Notes: generated from the letters alone by a model not told the origin. A stretch of 64,000 nucleotides of DNA from Nemertoderma westbladi (GCA_032718475.1 JAUCBJ010007525.1:46063-110062); one strand, 5' to 3'; positions 18,204-28,440 are shown, counted from the first letter of the stretch. Numbers and translations: made by a program.

Positions 18204-18717
18204 AATTAGAATGAAAACTATTTTGAAAAATAAAAACTAAATAAATGATTATTAGAATGTAAAACTTCGGTTTATATGCTTGCTTTAATAAAACAGAGTG
18301 ACTTACAGTGAGGAATATAGTTGCTTCGTGTAACAGATGCAACGTGTACAGCTAAATTTATTACATTAGCGTGAGTTAGAGAGTGAAATAGCAGTAACGT
18401 GTAACAGATGCAACGTGATCAATGCTAGCCCTGTCATTCTAACTTATATTCAACTTAGTTGATCGACCAGTTACATCGATAAAAGAAATCGATTATTATT
18501 AATAGTCGAATTAATGTATTCTACGCTATAGTAATTATGTTAAGGAACTAGAAGCTATTTATAAACATCTGCTACCAGTGATGAAGATGAAGAATTCAAT
18601 GACTATGGTATAACTCAGATATTTATCGCCTTTTTCTCTCGAGGTTGGATGGAAGAGTGATTGGTGAGTTGTGAGGAGTTATATCGGACCCGGGTTCGAA
18701 CCCTGTTGAATATTTTG
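18204..18717. other. Non-coding region between the last P1 gene and right terminal repeats
   Basis: About 510 bp with a repeated AGCAACGTGTAACAGATGCAACGTG-like word (two copies near 18330 and 18390) and no ORF of note. Probably promoter for the 17160-18203 gene. Confidence 0.45.
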
Positions 18718-18910
18718 TTATCTGAAAAATTGCAAAATTAAATTTAGTTACTAGTGAAAAATAGCGATTTGAAAAATAATAGAAGTTACCTGATGCTAAG
18801 TGTAGACACCCAAACACCTGTAAAATAAAGGTTGGTGATTGGATGCAGTACTAGCGTTAGGTGACTAATAACGCTTATCTGAAAAATTGCAAAATTAAAT
18901 TTAGTTACTA
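18718..18910 (-). repeat. Extra tandem unit of the right terminal repeat
   Basis: 18718-18874 is repeated as 18875-19031 with a period of 157 bp (both start TTATCTGAAAAATTG). The second unit contains the inner end of the terminal inverted repeat. The left end has only one such unit, so this is a local duplication. Confidence 0.88.
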
Positions 18911-19225
18911 GTGAAAAATAGCGATTTGAAAAATAATAGAAGTTACCTGATGCTAAGTGTAGACACCCGAACACCTGTAAAATAAAGGTTGGTGATTGGA
19001 TGCAGTACTAGCGTTGGGTGACTAATAACACCTCTAGCGGAATAAGCGGGAACTTGAGAAGTTACCATGGTTACGGATGAAATGCTGACATCTGATTGGT
19101 TGAAATAATAACGACCACTGCAAAAGGTTGAAATGGTGGCTTCTGATTGGCTGCAGTACCAGAAATGGATGGTAATGATGGACTACGGGTGACCTTGGTT
19201 GAGGAACCATGTAATGTATACTACT
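18911..19225 (-). repeat. Right terminal inverted repeat of P1
   Basis: Reverse complement of 903-1217, also 315 bp, ending ...GTATACTACT. Immediately followed by the ACTAGT duplication at 19226-19231. Confidence 0.92.
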
Positions 19226-19231
19226 ACTAGT
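19226..19231. repeat. Target-site duplication of Polinton P1, right copy
   Basis: ACTAGT, identical to 897-902. Confidence 0.93.
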
Positions 19232-19344
19232 ACTTAATAATCCCACCACTGTGACAAGATATATACTGTATATCCAAAGTCTCAGTCTATACCAGCGACA
19301 AGACAGACAAATAAATATTAATGATATTTTTTCTATTCTATTCA
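19232..19344 (-). repeat. Gypsy copy B LTR, second piece
   Basis: 113 bp matching 22050-22162 of LTR A and ending TTCA on the plus strand. It completes the LTR begun at 782-902. Directly beyond it (19345 onward) is RT coding sequence of copy A, so copy B starts exactly at an LTR terminus. Confidence 0.9.
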
Positions 19345-20557
19345 TCTATTCATTTTCTCGGGGTCGGCTTCTATACAGCCGTGGGACATAATAAATCCAG
19401 CAAACTTTGCCTCATCCTTGGCAAAGTGGAACTTTGCGGGGTTTAAAGTCATCCCGTGTTCCCTGTACCTCTCCAGGATGTTGCAAACACGGTCGACATG
19501 TTGCTCGAGGTTGACATCCTCCACTACGACATCGTCAACTATTTTCTTTACATTGGACAGTCCTTCCAAAGCCATGTCGCCGCGAAAGTTGTAAGAATCT
19601 CCCGTGGATATAAACCCCATTGGGGCGCGGCAGTATCTAAACCGCCCCCATGGTATTAGAAAGGTTGTTAAGTCGCGGGATTCCTCGGCCAGTTCTACTT
19701 GCCAGTAGCCCGATTTCGCATCCAAGGTAGTAAAAACCTTGGCGCCAGGAGTGCGATCCGACTCTACATCGAAAGATGTGTGGGATGGGTAGGCCGTTTA
19801 ACCTGGCAGTTTAATTTAGTTAAGTCGAATGTCATCCGGATTTCATCTGGATTATGCGGTTTATTACAGACGACAATCGGGTGACACCACTCCGTGGGTC
19901 TGTCACCGATACGCTCTATAATCCCTTTACTGAGCATATCATCCAACTCCGCTCGAACCTTCTCGCGATTCGCAAAAGGAATAGGTCGCGCCGCATATAT
20001 ACGAAAAGGAATCACCCCTTCCTTCAACTCTATAACCATTGGTTTACCAAACATTGGTTTTAGTTCTCCTTTGGTTGCAAAAACGTCCGAAAATTCCTCC
20101 ATTAAATTCGATTTAATTTTCTCGAGTTCCTTTAAGTTTGGTTTACTCGCAGCTTCTGTATTCCGCCGAGTATTGGAAACGTTTTTCTCAATTTTATTGC
20201 AGCGCAACGTATGTAATGGAGTTGGGAATTCTTCGTGCACAACGTGTAACCCGAGGCGGCGCTAAGGGAAAGGTAAACTTCTTCCTTTGGAATATCTCTA
20301 CAGATATATACCCACTCGTTATGGGAATGCCCTGCAACCCTCATGGACAGTTTAATTCGGCCCTGGCAGGGCATTCAGGATCCGTTGGCACTGTCAAGAG
20401 GCGCATCTGGCGTCTCGAGGTTGCGGCGCGATATATCTAGTCGTTTTAATGTGCCAATGCCGGCAGCTGTAACTTGCACTCCGGTATCTGCTACGGAAGA
20501 GATATTTCCGAGGTACTCATCCTGACAACCGTAGTAGTCCACTGCTAACAGGGGTCG
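19345..20557 (-). pseudogene. pol: Gypsy protease and reverse transcriptase (copy A), interrupted
   Basis: Reading leftward, an aspartic protease motif VADTGVQV lies near 20490. Then come a linker (20374-20132) and RT from about 20240. RT landmarks are an N-terminal EFSDVFATKGEL region, MTFDLTKLN (motif A region), LDAKSGYWQVEL, FLIPWGRFRYCRAPMG and KIVDDVVVE (the catalytic x-x-D-D box, near 19530), ending ADPEKMNR at 19345. The chain is split into several frames: shifts lie near 19765 and within 20132-20374. RT copies the RNA genome. The thumb, RNase H and integrase are absent because copy B interrupts the gene. Confidence 0.85.
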
Positions 20558-21829
20558 TCATTGTCGGTGTTCCTCGATGTCCGCGATAATTATAGCCCGA
20601 GTTTTTTTTGGTTGCGCTTTTGATTTTGAAAGGCATTTCTTGGAGAAATGTCCGGATCGACCACAATTATGACAGGCTACTCCAATTGCTTTGCACGGGT
20701 TGCTGTCATCGTGTGGCCATTCGTTGCCACATTTAATACACTCGGGTTTCTTAGGTGTCTCCTTTTCCCGCTGTTGTGAGCGGGACTTTCCTTTATATTT
20801 TTTTGAATATTTTCTACCTCGAGTTCCACTTCCATCAGATTCGCGGCCCCAGTTTATCGAGTCCACCACGTTTACTTTGTGCCGTAGGCGTTCCTCATCC
20901 CGAGCCGCGAGTTCCTCGGTACGGCAAAAGTCGACCGTCGCTTCGCGCGACAGTTCTGGTTTCTTGGCGAGGAGCTTTTGACGAGTTTCATCATCCCGAA
21001 TCCCACAAATGATAAGTGTGGCGATCCACTCATCTTTCATCATGGCCTCGATGTTGGCGTCATCGGCCATTTCGCAAAGTTGAATGTAATAGTCATCGAA
21101 TGACTCCTTGTCACCCTGACGTTGTCGAATGAGTTTGTATCGATTGACAGTTACGATTTGTTGAGCGCGGAGGTGTTCGTGTATTGCAGCCAGAACCTCC
21201 CCCATCATTTTATCTGTATCCTGGGGAATATTGATGGCGTAGTAGACCCGATTTAAAAAGTCGGGACTGCAATATGTGAAGAAGGTGGCAACCTGGTCCT
21301 GCCTAGGTTTACTCTCGAGTTTCGTTATTCTCGCGTAATTTCGCCACCCGACCTCCCACCTTTTAAACGCCTTAAATTCAATCTCGTCTTTAATGAGACT
21401 GGGAGGACGTACTGTAAGTTTAGTACCGTCTCTCCCACCGGAATTGGATGCCGTAAATTCCTGGTTGTTTCTGCCGGAATATAAAGTTGTATCGGCGATG
21501 TGATCGGTATGGAGAGCTTCTAAAAGTCGAGCCTGTTGTTCCTCGTGGCGGGTTTGGAGCATGTCCATTTGGGCGAACAATGCCAGCTGTTGCTGTGCTA
21601 GCAATGCGGCAATGGTATCGGATCCGATTCCAGTTATAGTTGCCTTCGCCGCTTCGGGCGAATCCCCCTCAAGGAAGTTTACCAGGTGTTTTTTAAGGAC
21701 TTTAGAGGACGTGCGATCATTGAATGGTAGACCTGCGTTTCTGAGGTGTATCTTTAATGTCTCGCGAGGTATATCCGCAACCTCGTCTGGGTCGAGGTTT
21801 AGTGTATCGTCCTCGGTAGGCGGGTCCAT
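20558..21829 (-). CDS. gag: Gypsy Gag polyprotein (copy A)
   Basis: Open frame of 423 codons from the first ATG at 21829 (the frame is open five codons further). The N-terminal half is acidic and helical with a Gln-rich stretch (LLAQQQLALFAQ). The centre has the retrotransposon Gag capsid region (FKRWEVGWRNYARI..., QRQGDKESFDDYYIQL). The C-terminal part is basic and carries a CCHC zinc knuckle CHNCGRSGHFSKKC at about residues 390-403, preceded by a Cys-rich CIKCGNEWPHDDSNPC. It assembles the particle and binds genomic RNA. Intact in this copy. Confidence 0.88.
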   Translation of the reverse strand: MDPPTEDDTLNLDPDEVADIPRETLKIHLRNAGLPFNDRTSSKVLKKHLVNFLEGDSPEAAKATITGIGSDTIAALLAQQQLALFAQMDMLQTRHEEQQARLLEALHTDHIADTTLYSGRNNQEFTASNSGGRDGTKLTVRPPSLIKDEIEFKAFKRWEVGWRNYARITKLESKPRQDQVATFFTYCSPDFLNRVYYAINIPQDTDKMMGEVLAAIHEHLRAQQIVTVNRYKLIRQRQGDKESFDDYYIQLCEMADDANIEAMMKDEWIATLIICGIRDDETRQKLLAKKPELSREATVDFCRTEELAARDEERLRHKVNVVDSINWGRESDGSGTRGRKYSKKYKGKSRSQQREKETPKKPECIKCGNEWPHDDSNPCKAIGVACHNCGRSGHFSKKCLSKSKAQPKKTRAIIIADIEEHRQ

Positions 21830-21910
21830 ATTTGTTCCGATCACAAGTTAAAATTCCAAATTCCGTTGAATACGCTAATGCTGTAATATCCGGTTATAAA
21901 TTATAAATTG

Positions 21911-21928
21911 CTACCTCAAACTGTGCCA
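21911..21928 (-). other. Primer-binding-like site of Gypsy copy A
   Basis: TGGCACAGTTTGAGGTAG on the minus strand, directly after the LTR terminus. Confidence 0.5.
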
Positions 21929-22162
21929 TGGTATGTATCGTACCGCGTGGTTAAGCAAATGCATAATTAATCAGATAGTGTATAATGTTCTGATACACAG
22001 TCAGACAGTGTTGTGTCAACCAAGTACGGGTACAGTACTCATAACTGGTACTTAATAATCCCACCACTGTGACAAGATATATACTGTATATCCAAAGTCT
22101 CAGTCTACACCAGCGACAAGACAGACAAATAAATATTAATGATATTTTTTCTATTCTATTCA
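21929..22162 (-). repeat. Gypsy 5' LTR (copy A)
   Basis: 234 bp, TG...CA termini, nearly identical to the split LTR B. It holds the uninterrupted version of the P1 insertion site (ACTGGT, 22044-22049). Confidence 0.9.
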
Positions 22163-22635
22163 TATATTTATATAGATAATTTTTTATATTCACCCAATCA
22201 ACTAAGAATACGTGTAACCAATAGAAAGTGAATAATAACAGTAAATGAGGCAGAATAGATCAGGCTACCTGATCAAAGACACCTGAAAAAAAGATGTGAA
22301 AATTCTGATTGGTGAAAAATAGCGATTTGAAAAATAGTAGAAGTTACCTGCTGCTAAGTGTAGACACTCGAGCACCTGTAAAATAAAGGCTCGCGATTGG
22401 TTGGAAGGAGTAGAGAAGGAGTTTGCTGGGTGACTAATAATGCATCTAGCGGAAAATGCGGGAACTTGGGAGGTTACCATGGTAATGGTTGAAATGCTGG
22501 CTTCTGATTGGTTAAAATAATAACGACCACTGGTAACAGATGAAATGGTGGCTTCTGATTGGAGGAAGGAGTAGAAACATGGTAATGCTGGGCTATGGGT
22601 TACTCTGATCGGAGGGCGAAGCTTCATATACTACT
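22163..22635 (+). mobile_element. Right-end remnant of a second Polinton (P2)
   Basis: 22312-22635 aligns along its full length with the right terminal repeat of P1 (18911-19225) at clearly lower identity and ends ATATACTACT, like P1's GTATACTACT. Shared words are GTGAAAAATAGCGATTTG, AGAAGTTACCTG and ATAATAACGACCACTG. 22163-22311 would be P2 interior, cut by Gypsy copy A. No P2 genes are in the window. Confidence 0.8.
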
Positions 22636-22659
22636 CATATTATCGAAATACTAATGTGT

Positions 22660-23665
22660 AGGTAACGATACAGGCCTAACAGGTTCTTACCTACTCACTG
22701 GTATGTAAGCCACGACTTCCGGATCCAATCCCAGCATTCGCGTTACCCTATCACCTTGATCTCTTCTTCTCTCATCTTCTTAATCTCGGTATATTCTATA
22801 ACCCTCTCCCAGTGTATAATATACATCGCCAGGCTGTGTTCCTTCGGGGCGATGGCAGTCTCCCGAAGTACGGCCCCACTGGGTTCTCTCCCTCCACTTC
22901 AACTATCGACGGTTCGCTGTCCGTCCTATTTCGACACCTTTGGTTCCCCGTAGCAATGTTTCCTCGCTTATCCCTTTTGCCCTCCTCACATCCTTTACTT
23001 CCAGCATTATATCTACATTCATGAGATCTTGTTTCGATCTCCTAGATGAACCCTACTGTTCTCCTTCTGTCCTCCGAATGGGTTTGACGTTCCCTCATTT
23101 GGCCATTTATGGCATGAACGCTTCATCCTCTACCCAGTTGCACGGCCTCATAGATATTCACCGACCCTCTATTTTCCTCCGTCATTGGAAGCCCCGGTTC
23201 ACTTGACTCACCACACGCATTCCCCACCGACATCTGTGGGGGCATTTATTGCCCCCCCCCCCCCCCCTCCCACCAGTCACTTCTGGTTGCGCCCCCTTCC
23301 CCTCTCTCCCCACGCTCTCTTCCAGTCGACATGTTGCTCCTATCTCCCCTGGGTTCATTCGCCTACGTCTCCCACTGCGTTTCCACGCAGCCGTGTAGGC
23401 CTCCGCCAGGCAAATTATTTACTTCACTATCATATATATTAATTATACCATGATTACTTTCACCGTCATTATTTGTTATATTATTATTTAAATTATTCTG
23501 TTCATCGTTTTTATTAAAATTATTTGAATTATTTACTGTACCAGTATTAATATTATTATTATTCATCAAAACATTATTTCCCTGTAAGAAAAGAATCCTC
23601 TTTAGTAATAGGATTATCAAGTACGGTATTATCAATATTAACGTTCTCATTAAACGTAATGTCAT
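22660..23665 (-). pseudogene. BEL-C Asn-rich and basic ORFs, degraded
   Basis: Corresponds to BEL-A 43650-45040. 23665-23363 encodes an Asn-rich segment (NNNNINTGTVNNSNN) like BEL-A 43673. After a long poly-G tract (plus-strand C run 23250-23267) the sequence still aligns at DNA level with BEL-A 44690-45040, down to a stretch around 22690 matching BEL-A's ORF junction at 45027. No long frame survives. Confidence 0.6.
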
Positions 23666-23829
23666 TACCCCCCCCCCCCCCCCCCATCCATCCGGTTACA
23701 CCAGTCTCGTGTTTGCCATCCGGTCCCAGTAAGTGGAGTATTAACAAAAGTTTCCATAACACCTGGTTTCTCATAAATACTTCCCGAACCAGCCTCACTT
23801 TCTGAAAAACCCAGTTTCACCAGTTCTAA

Positions 23830-24222
23830 TCAGCGTCTTTGTTTCACCTGATACTGCAGTAACCCCCTTAACCGGGTATGCATATCATCTCGCATTCTTT
23901 TACCAGCTCTCTCTCTTTCTCTGTCCTCTCTAATACTCTGGTTGGCTAACTCTGTTTCTCTCGCTTCTTGCTCTTTACGCTCATTCACTTCTCTCGCCTC
24001 CCATTCTTTACGCTTAATCACTTCTCTCGCCTCCCGTTCTTTACGCTCATTCACTTCCCTCGCAACCCTTTCTCTATACTCATCTGCTTCCCTCGCAGCC
24101 CTCTCTCTACACTCTCTCACCACCTTCTCGGCCCTCTCTTTACATTCTCTCGCTAACTCCCTTTCCCTTTCTAAAAACGCAGTCCCTTCGTCCAACTGTC
24201 TCTCTAACTCCTTTTGGTCCAA
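23830..24222 (-). pseudogene. BEL-C coiled-coil ORF
   Basis: A 130-residue highly charged coiled coil (repeats of REVNERKEREA type) ending KRMRDDMHTRLRGLLQYQ. It matches BEL-A 43110-43460 (KRVRDDIHARLRGLIQYQ). It is part of the pre-gag region of this BEL lineage, perhaps a structural or RNA-binding protein. A frame break separates it from the upstream ORF. Confidence 0.65.
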
Positions 24223-24397
24223 CGCAACTATGTTTAGCTAACACGCCAGATCTATCTCTAACACCCTTCTTGCTTTCGCAGAGCATGTAGCGTACTTTTT
24301 GGTTGCAACGGACTCCCGTCGTCTGCCGGTTCTACTACTTTTATTGTGCCTGCTAGTGGTGTTACTGACGGACAACACCGAATCCTCTGGATTCACA

Positions 24398-24937
24398 TCA
24401 GTTTCTTCGTTGTTTGAGCCCCCCCCCCCCCCCCCCCCATCCCACTAACTTAATCCCTTGCGCATCTACCAGATATGGTCCTATGTACACTATACTGTAC
24501 GGCATTATCCCTGATCGCCACAATTCAAACAGTACTGTGGTGACCTCTCTCACCCTCTCATTCGCCAACTCGCCCTGCCCAAATCTGGCTAGATAGTGAA
24601 AGTGTTTATTGCACTCACTGAGTTTGCGGTTTAACTTGGGCTCATCTACCTTTCCTCCTTTCTTGGCATCATTGAGGATCCTTCTCGTAGCGATGTATCC
24701 TCGTTGTAAACAATCACTCGTCGCCACTTCCTCCTCCTGGATATCCTGGTCTCTTCGTCTCATTCGGCGTCGCACCACTGGCCCCAATGTTGCCATTCCG
24801 GTGGGCCGCTCGCTGCCTATAGCCACTGGATGGCTGGTGACCCCGGTGTTCCTCTCGCTGCTCCTGTCCCATGTCGACTTGCATTCCTCATCATCATGTA
24901 CCCATTCTCCTTCCTCCCCCTCCAACCGAACCGTCAT
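24398..24937 (-). pseudogene. BEL-C first ORF (homologue of BEL-A ORF1)
   Basis: 179 codons from the ATG at 24937. The region PTGMATLGPVVRRRMRRRD... and KHFHYLARFGQGELA, IVYIGPYLVDAQGIKLVGW matches BEL-A 42450-42830, so the family is conserved between copies. The frame then enters a run of about 19 Gs (plus-strand C run 24421-24439) and ends soon after, while downstream DNA still aligns with BEL-A. Function unknown. No known domain seen. Confidence 0.65.
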
Positions 24938-25173
24938 CCTTCAGCGAATCCAGTGTGGCGGGCCAGTACCACATCGTCGCTGCCTCCCAAATCGTCTCTG
25001 TCGCTGGGAGTATGCAGCAAACTCCCGCCCTTCTCAGAACTTTGGGGTATCTCTCCTGTTTCACTCATCATTGGCGTTGATGTTGTTGGCGTGTCGTCGG
25101 CATTACAGTTGTTCTTTTATCACGGTTTAAACGGTATTCACATCACTGGTTTGGAGTAGTCGATGGTTTTGAC

Positions 25174-25544
25174 TGTGACGGGATCCGAGTTGGCACAGGA
25201 TCCAGACCAGTGCGTGATGTGTCGTGTCTCATACGCGTCACACTTTGTTGTTGTTGAACGGCTCTAGGCTGGTTTAAGTATAAGAGTTTTAATGGTTTAT
25301 TGTTGTTGATAATGACTGATATATATAGGTACCAGTAATAACAACAGATGATAAAGATAAAGACAACATATGATAAAGATTTGTAGAAAAATCTGGGAGG
25401 GGGAGGGGGTTCTGTGACATCAGAAATTGACACTATGTTACGGTTCATGGTGTACTTTGATCACTTGTGAAAAAAATGTTATAGTTTTTATAGGTTTTAT
25501 AGTTTTGTAGTTTTATAGTTTTTTAGTTTTTTTGGGTATTAACA
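25174..25544 (-). repeat. Probable 5' LTR of BEL-C
   Basis: On the minus strand from TGTTAATACCC (25544) to GGATCCCGTCACA (25174), 371 bp. Both ends resemble the BEL-A LTR (TGTTAGC...GGATCCCGTCACA) but the interior differs. The outer boundary is inferred only from the TGTTA start. Confidence 0.55.
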
Positions 25545-25641
25545 ATGTAATATAGAATAGAAAAATTATTTTGGATGAATTGCGAATTGTAAGCGTATCC
25601 ATTCCGTGTAACACACGCCACCTACCGACAGAATGGGGACT

Positions 25642-26460
25642 ACTAGGATCGGCATGCTGCATTGCAGCTGCATTTTTAAGAATGCTGTTCCGGCTTGTCA
25701 ACCAAATTGCGCCGCCACAACTCCCTATCACCCATGACATTTGCTAGATCATCCGCATCTTCAAGGCCAGTGTCCTTTAAGAAGTGTCTCAAGAAAGTCA
25801 TGGGCTGTCCACCATGCTTATTCACTCCATGAGGCCGCCAAAGTACAAGATTATGCACTGGCTGGTCCTCAGGGCGAAAGCCATTGTACTTGACACAATG
25901 AACCCGGCGTGCCAGGTTCATTGTGCTCAATGTGCCATCCAGAGATTTGGTGTCATCAGCAGTTAGAGCCCAGCATGGACTCCCATCGAGGAGTAATTAA
26001 ACTACTGCTGCTCTAAATAATCGGACCTTAAGTTTTCGATTAATTCTCGGTGACTTCCAAATCCTGGAAAGCCTATTTAAGGCTGCCCATGCGTTTCCCT
26101 TACGTATTCGAAGGTCCTCACCTGACTTCCGGATCCATGATCCCAGGTAACAGAAGTCGTCCACATGCTCAAGCATACCATCCTTTGAGCTTATGCTCAT
26201 CCGATCAGAGACTTGCTGAGGACTTTCAAAGTTAACTGTTAAAATTTTGGCCTATCTGGAGTTAATAAAAAGACAAACACTAAAAGCAACATGTTCTAAT
26301 GAGCTGAGGAGCCGTTGGACTCCCTCTAGTGATTCTGAGAGTACTCCTAAGTCATCAGCAAAGTCTAGATCAGTTAGGTACTTGGCAGGATTTCCTCGAC
26401 TTCTGTAGCCAGTAGGTGGCCCATGTGAACTTTCCCAGAGTGCCCAGGAAAGTCGAAATA
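25642..26460 (-). pseudogene. Non-LTR retrotransposon RT, 3' part
   Basis: Minus-strand RT fragment. From 26460 the frame reads through DLDFADDLGVLS (the F-A-D-D catalytic box), then an in-frame stop, HVDDFCYLGSW (the Y-L-G box, about 26165), RKGNAWAALNRL and KLKVRLFRAAVV. The C-terminal region (25930-25676) ends DLANVMGDRELW. This is the normal order for the 3' half of a LINE-type RT. Stops and frame breaks show decay. The 3' tail ACTACTAGG is shared with the polB insertion at 14723, so both come from the same family. The clade was not determined. Confidence 0.82.
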
Positions 26461-27957
26461 AAATGGGTCAGGTCGGTCGGTTGGTCGGTCGGTCGGAAGG
26501 TGGGATGGTAGGAAGATGGGAAGGTGGGGAGATGGGAAGGTGCGTGGGAAGGTGGGAATGTAGGAATATGGGAATGTGGGAAGATGGGAATGTGGGAAGA
26601 TGGGAATATGGGAATGTGGGAATGTGGGAATGTGGGAAGATGGGAAAGTGGGAAGGTGGGAATGTGGGAAGGTGGGAATGTTGGAATATGGGAAGATGGG
26701 AAGGTGGGAAAATGGGAATGTGGGAATGTGGGAAGATGGGAATGTGGGAAGGTGGGAAGATGGGAATGTGGGAATGTGGGAAGATGGGAATGTGGGAAGA
26801 TGGGAATGTGGGAAGGTGGGTGGGAATGTAGGAAGATGGGAATGTGGAAAGGTGGATGGGAATGTGGGAAGAAGGTAATGTGGGGAGGTGGATGGGAATG
26901 TGAGAAGATGGGAATGTGGGAAGATGGGAATGTGGGAAGATGGGAATGTGGGAAGATGGGAATGTGGGAAGATGGGAATGTGAGAAGATGGGAATGTGGA
27001 AAGATGGGAATGTGGGAAGATGGGAATGTGGGAAGATGGGAATGTGGGAATGTGGGAAGATGGGAATGTGGGAAGATGGGAATGTGGGAAGATGGGAATG
27101 TGGGAAGGTGGGAATGTGGGAAGGTGGGTGAGAATGTAGGAAGATGGGAATGTGGGAAGGTGGATGGGAATGTGGGAAGATGGGAAGGCGGGAAGGTGGA
27201 CGGGAATGTGGGAAGATGGGAATGTTGGAAGTTGGGTGGGAAAGTAGGAAGATGGGAATGAGGGAAGGTGGGTGGGAATGTGGGAAGATAGGAATGTGGG
27301 AAGGTGGATGGGAATGTGGAAGATGGGAATGTGGGAAGGTGGATGGGAATGTAGGAAGATGGGAATGCGGGAAGGTGGATGGGAATGTGGGAAGATGGGA
27401 ATGTGGGAAGGTGGGTGGGAATGTAGGAAGATGGTTATGTGGGATGTTGTGTGGGAATGTAGGAAGATGGGAATGTGGGGAGGTGAATGGGAATGTGGGA
27501 AGGTGGATGAGAATGTGGAAAGGTAAGAATGTGGGAAGTTGGGTGGGAATGTATGAAAATGGTTATGTGGGAAGTTGGGTGGGAATGTAGGAAGATGGGA
27601 ATGTTGGAAGGTGGATGGGAATGTGGGAAGGTGGGTGGGAATGTAGGAAGATGGGAATGTGGGAGATGGATGGGAATGTGGGTAGGTGAGTGGGAATGTA
27701 GGAAGATGGGAATATGGGAAGGTGGATGGGAATGTCGGAAGGTGGGTGGGAATGTTAGACGATGGGAATGGGGGAAGGTGGATGGGAATGTGGGTGGGAA
27801 TGTAAGAAGACGGGAATTAGGGAAGGTGGATGGAAATGTGGGAAGATGGGAATGCGGGAAGGTGGATGGGAATGTGGGAATTTGGGAAGATGGCTGGGAA
27901 TGTAGGAAGGAATGTAGGGAGATCGGAATGTGGGAAGATGGTAATGACGTTATTTTT
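26461..27957 (+). repeat. G-rich minisatellite, GGGAATGTGGGAAGAT type
   Basis: About 1.5 kb of GGGA(A/G)-based 8-mers, mostly alternating GGGAATGT and GGGAAGAT (16-bp unit), with GGGAAGGTGGATGGGAATGT variants towards the end and a GGTCG repeat at the left edge. Long open frames here simply translate the repeat. They are not genes. Confidence 0.93.
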
Positions 27958-27960
27958 ACC

Positions 27961-28440
27961 TACCAATAGAGGGAAAGGAACAGGTTACAGAGGCGGGCTT
28001 TTCTAACCAAAACAATAAGCGATATTGTTACCAATTTAGAGTTAGGAGCAGGTTACAGAGGCGGGCTTTTCTAACCAAAACAATAAACGATATTGTTACC
28101 AATTGAGGGAAAGGAGCAGGTTGCTGTGGCGTGATTTTCTAACCAAAACAATAAACGATAGTGTTACCAATTGAGGAAATGGAGCACGTTACAGAGGCGG
28201 GCTTTTCCAACCCAAACAATTAACGATATTGTTAACAATTTAGAGAAAGGAGCAGGTTACAGATGCGGGCTTTTCTAAACGAAACAATAAATGAAGTTGT
28301 TACCTACCAATCGATTGAAAGGAGCAGGTTACAGATGCAGGCTTTTCTAACCAAAACAATAAACGGTGTTATCTACCAATTGAAGGAGAAGAGTAGTTTA
28401 CAGAGGCGGATTTCTAAACAAAACAGTAAATGTTATTTTT
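27961..28440 (+). repeat. 68-bp tandem repeat
   Basis: Seven imperfect units with starts near 27981, 28049, 28117, 28185, 28253, 28325 and 28391. Consensus words are CAGGTTACAGAGGCGGGC and TTTTCTAACCAAAACAATAA, then CGATATTGTTACCAAT. It abuts the end of the BEL-B downstream ORF. Confidence 0.9.

Larger units (their letters stand above)
903..19225. mobile_element. Polinton/Maverick element P1
   Basis: An 18,323-bp element bounded by 315-bp terminal inverted repeats that begin AGTAGTATAC, flanked by 6-bp duplications ACTAGT, and inserted in a Gypsy LTR. The plus-strand block (1797-10357) encodes RING, ATPase, pX-like, integrase, penton-like, core-like, major capsid, protease and VDFQ-family proteins. 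The minus-strand block (18203-11782) encodes a PC4-like candidate, DNA polymerase B and a TBP-like protein. The blocks converge on a repeat-rich 1.4-kb spacer. The gene set is that of Polintons/adintoviruses, which are both self-synthesising transposons and probable viruses. The polymerase is broken, so this copy should not move on its own. Other genes are largely open. Confidence 0.95.
19345..22162 (-). mobile_element. Gypsy LTR retrotransposon, copy A (5' part)
   Basis: Minus-strand order: LTR 22162-21929, primer-binding-like site 21928-21911, gag 21829-20558, protease and RT down to 19345. RT coding is then cut exactly by copy B's LTR. RNase H, integrase and the 3' LTR are not in the window and may lie past copy B, beyond position 1. 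Confidence 0.88.
22636..25544 (-). mobile_element. BEL/Pao-type element, 5' part (BEL-C), minus strand
   Basis: Minus-strand relative of BEL-A (42161-55275). It shares an LTR ending CCCGTCACA, followed by ORFs homologous to BEL-A 42411-45040 in the same order, including poly-G tracts. It stops at the P2 terminus at 22635, so gag-pol is outside or lost. All frames are broken. Confidence 0.75.

Noticed and set aside
19226-19344. LTR B as the 3' LTR of Gypsy copy A
   Set aside because: It abuts RT coding sequence without a polypurine tract and is followed by its own gag, so a separate nested insertion explains it better.
24609-25159. Plus-strand ORFs opposite BEL-C
   Set aside because: Antisense to the conserved minus-strand ORF1 region shared with BEL-A.
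26463-27969. Several ORFs of MGMWEDGNVGRWECGK type
   Set aside because: Translation of the GGGA minisatellite. A 16-bp unit gives open, periodic peptides in all three frames.
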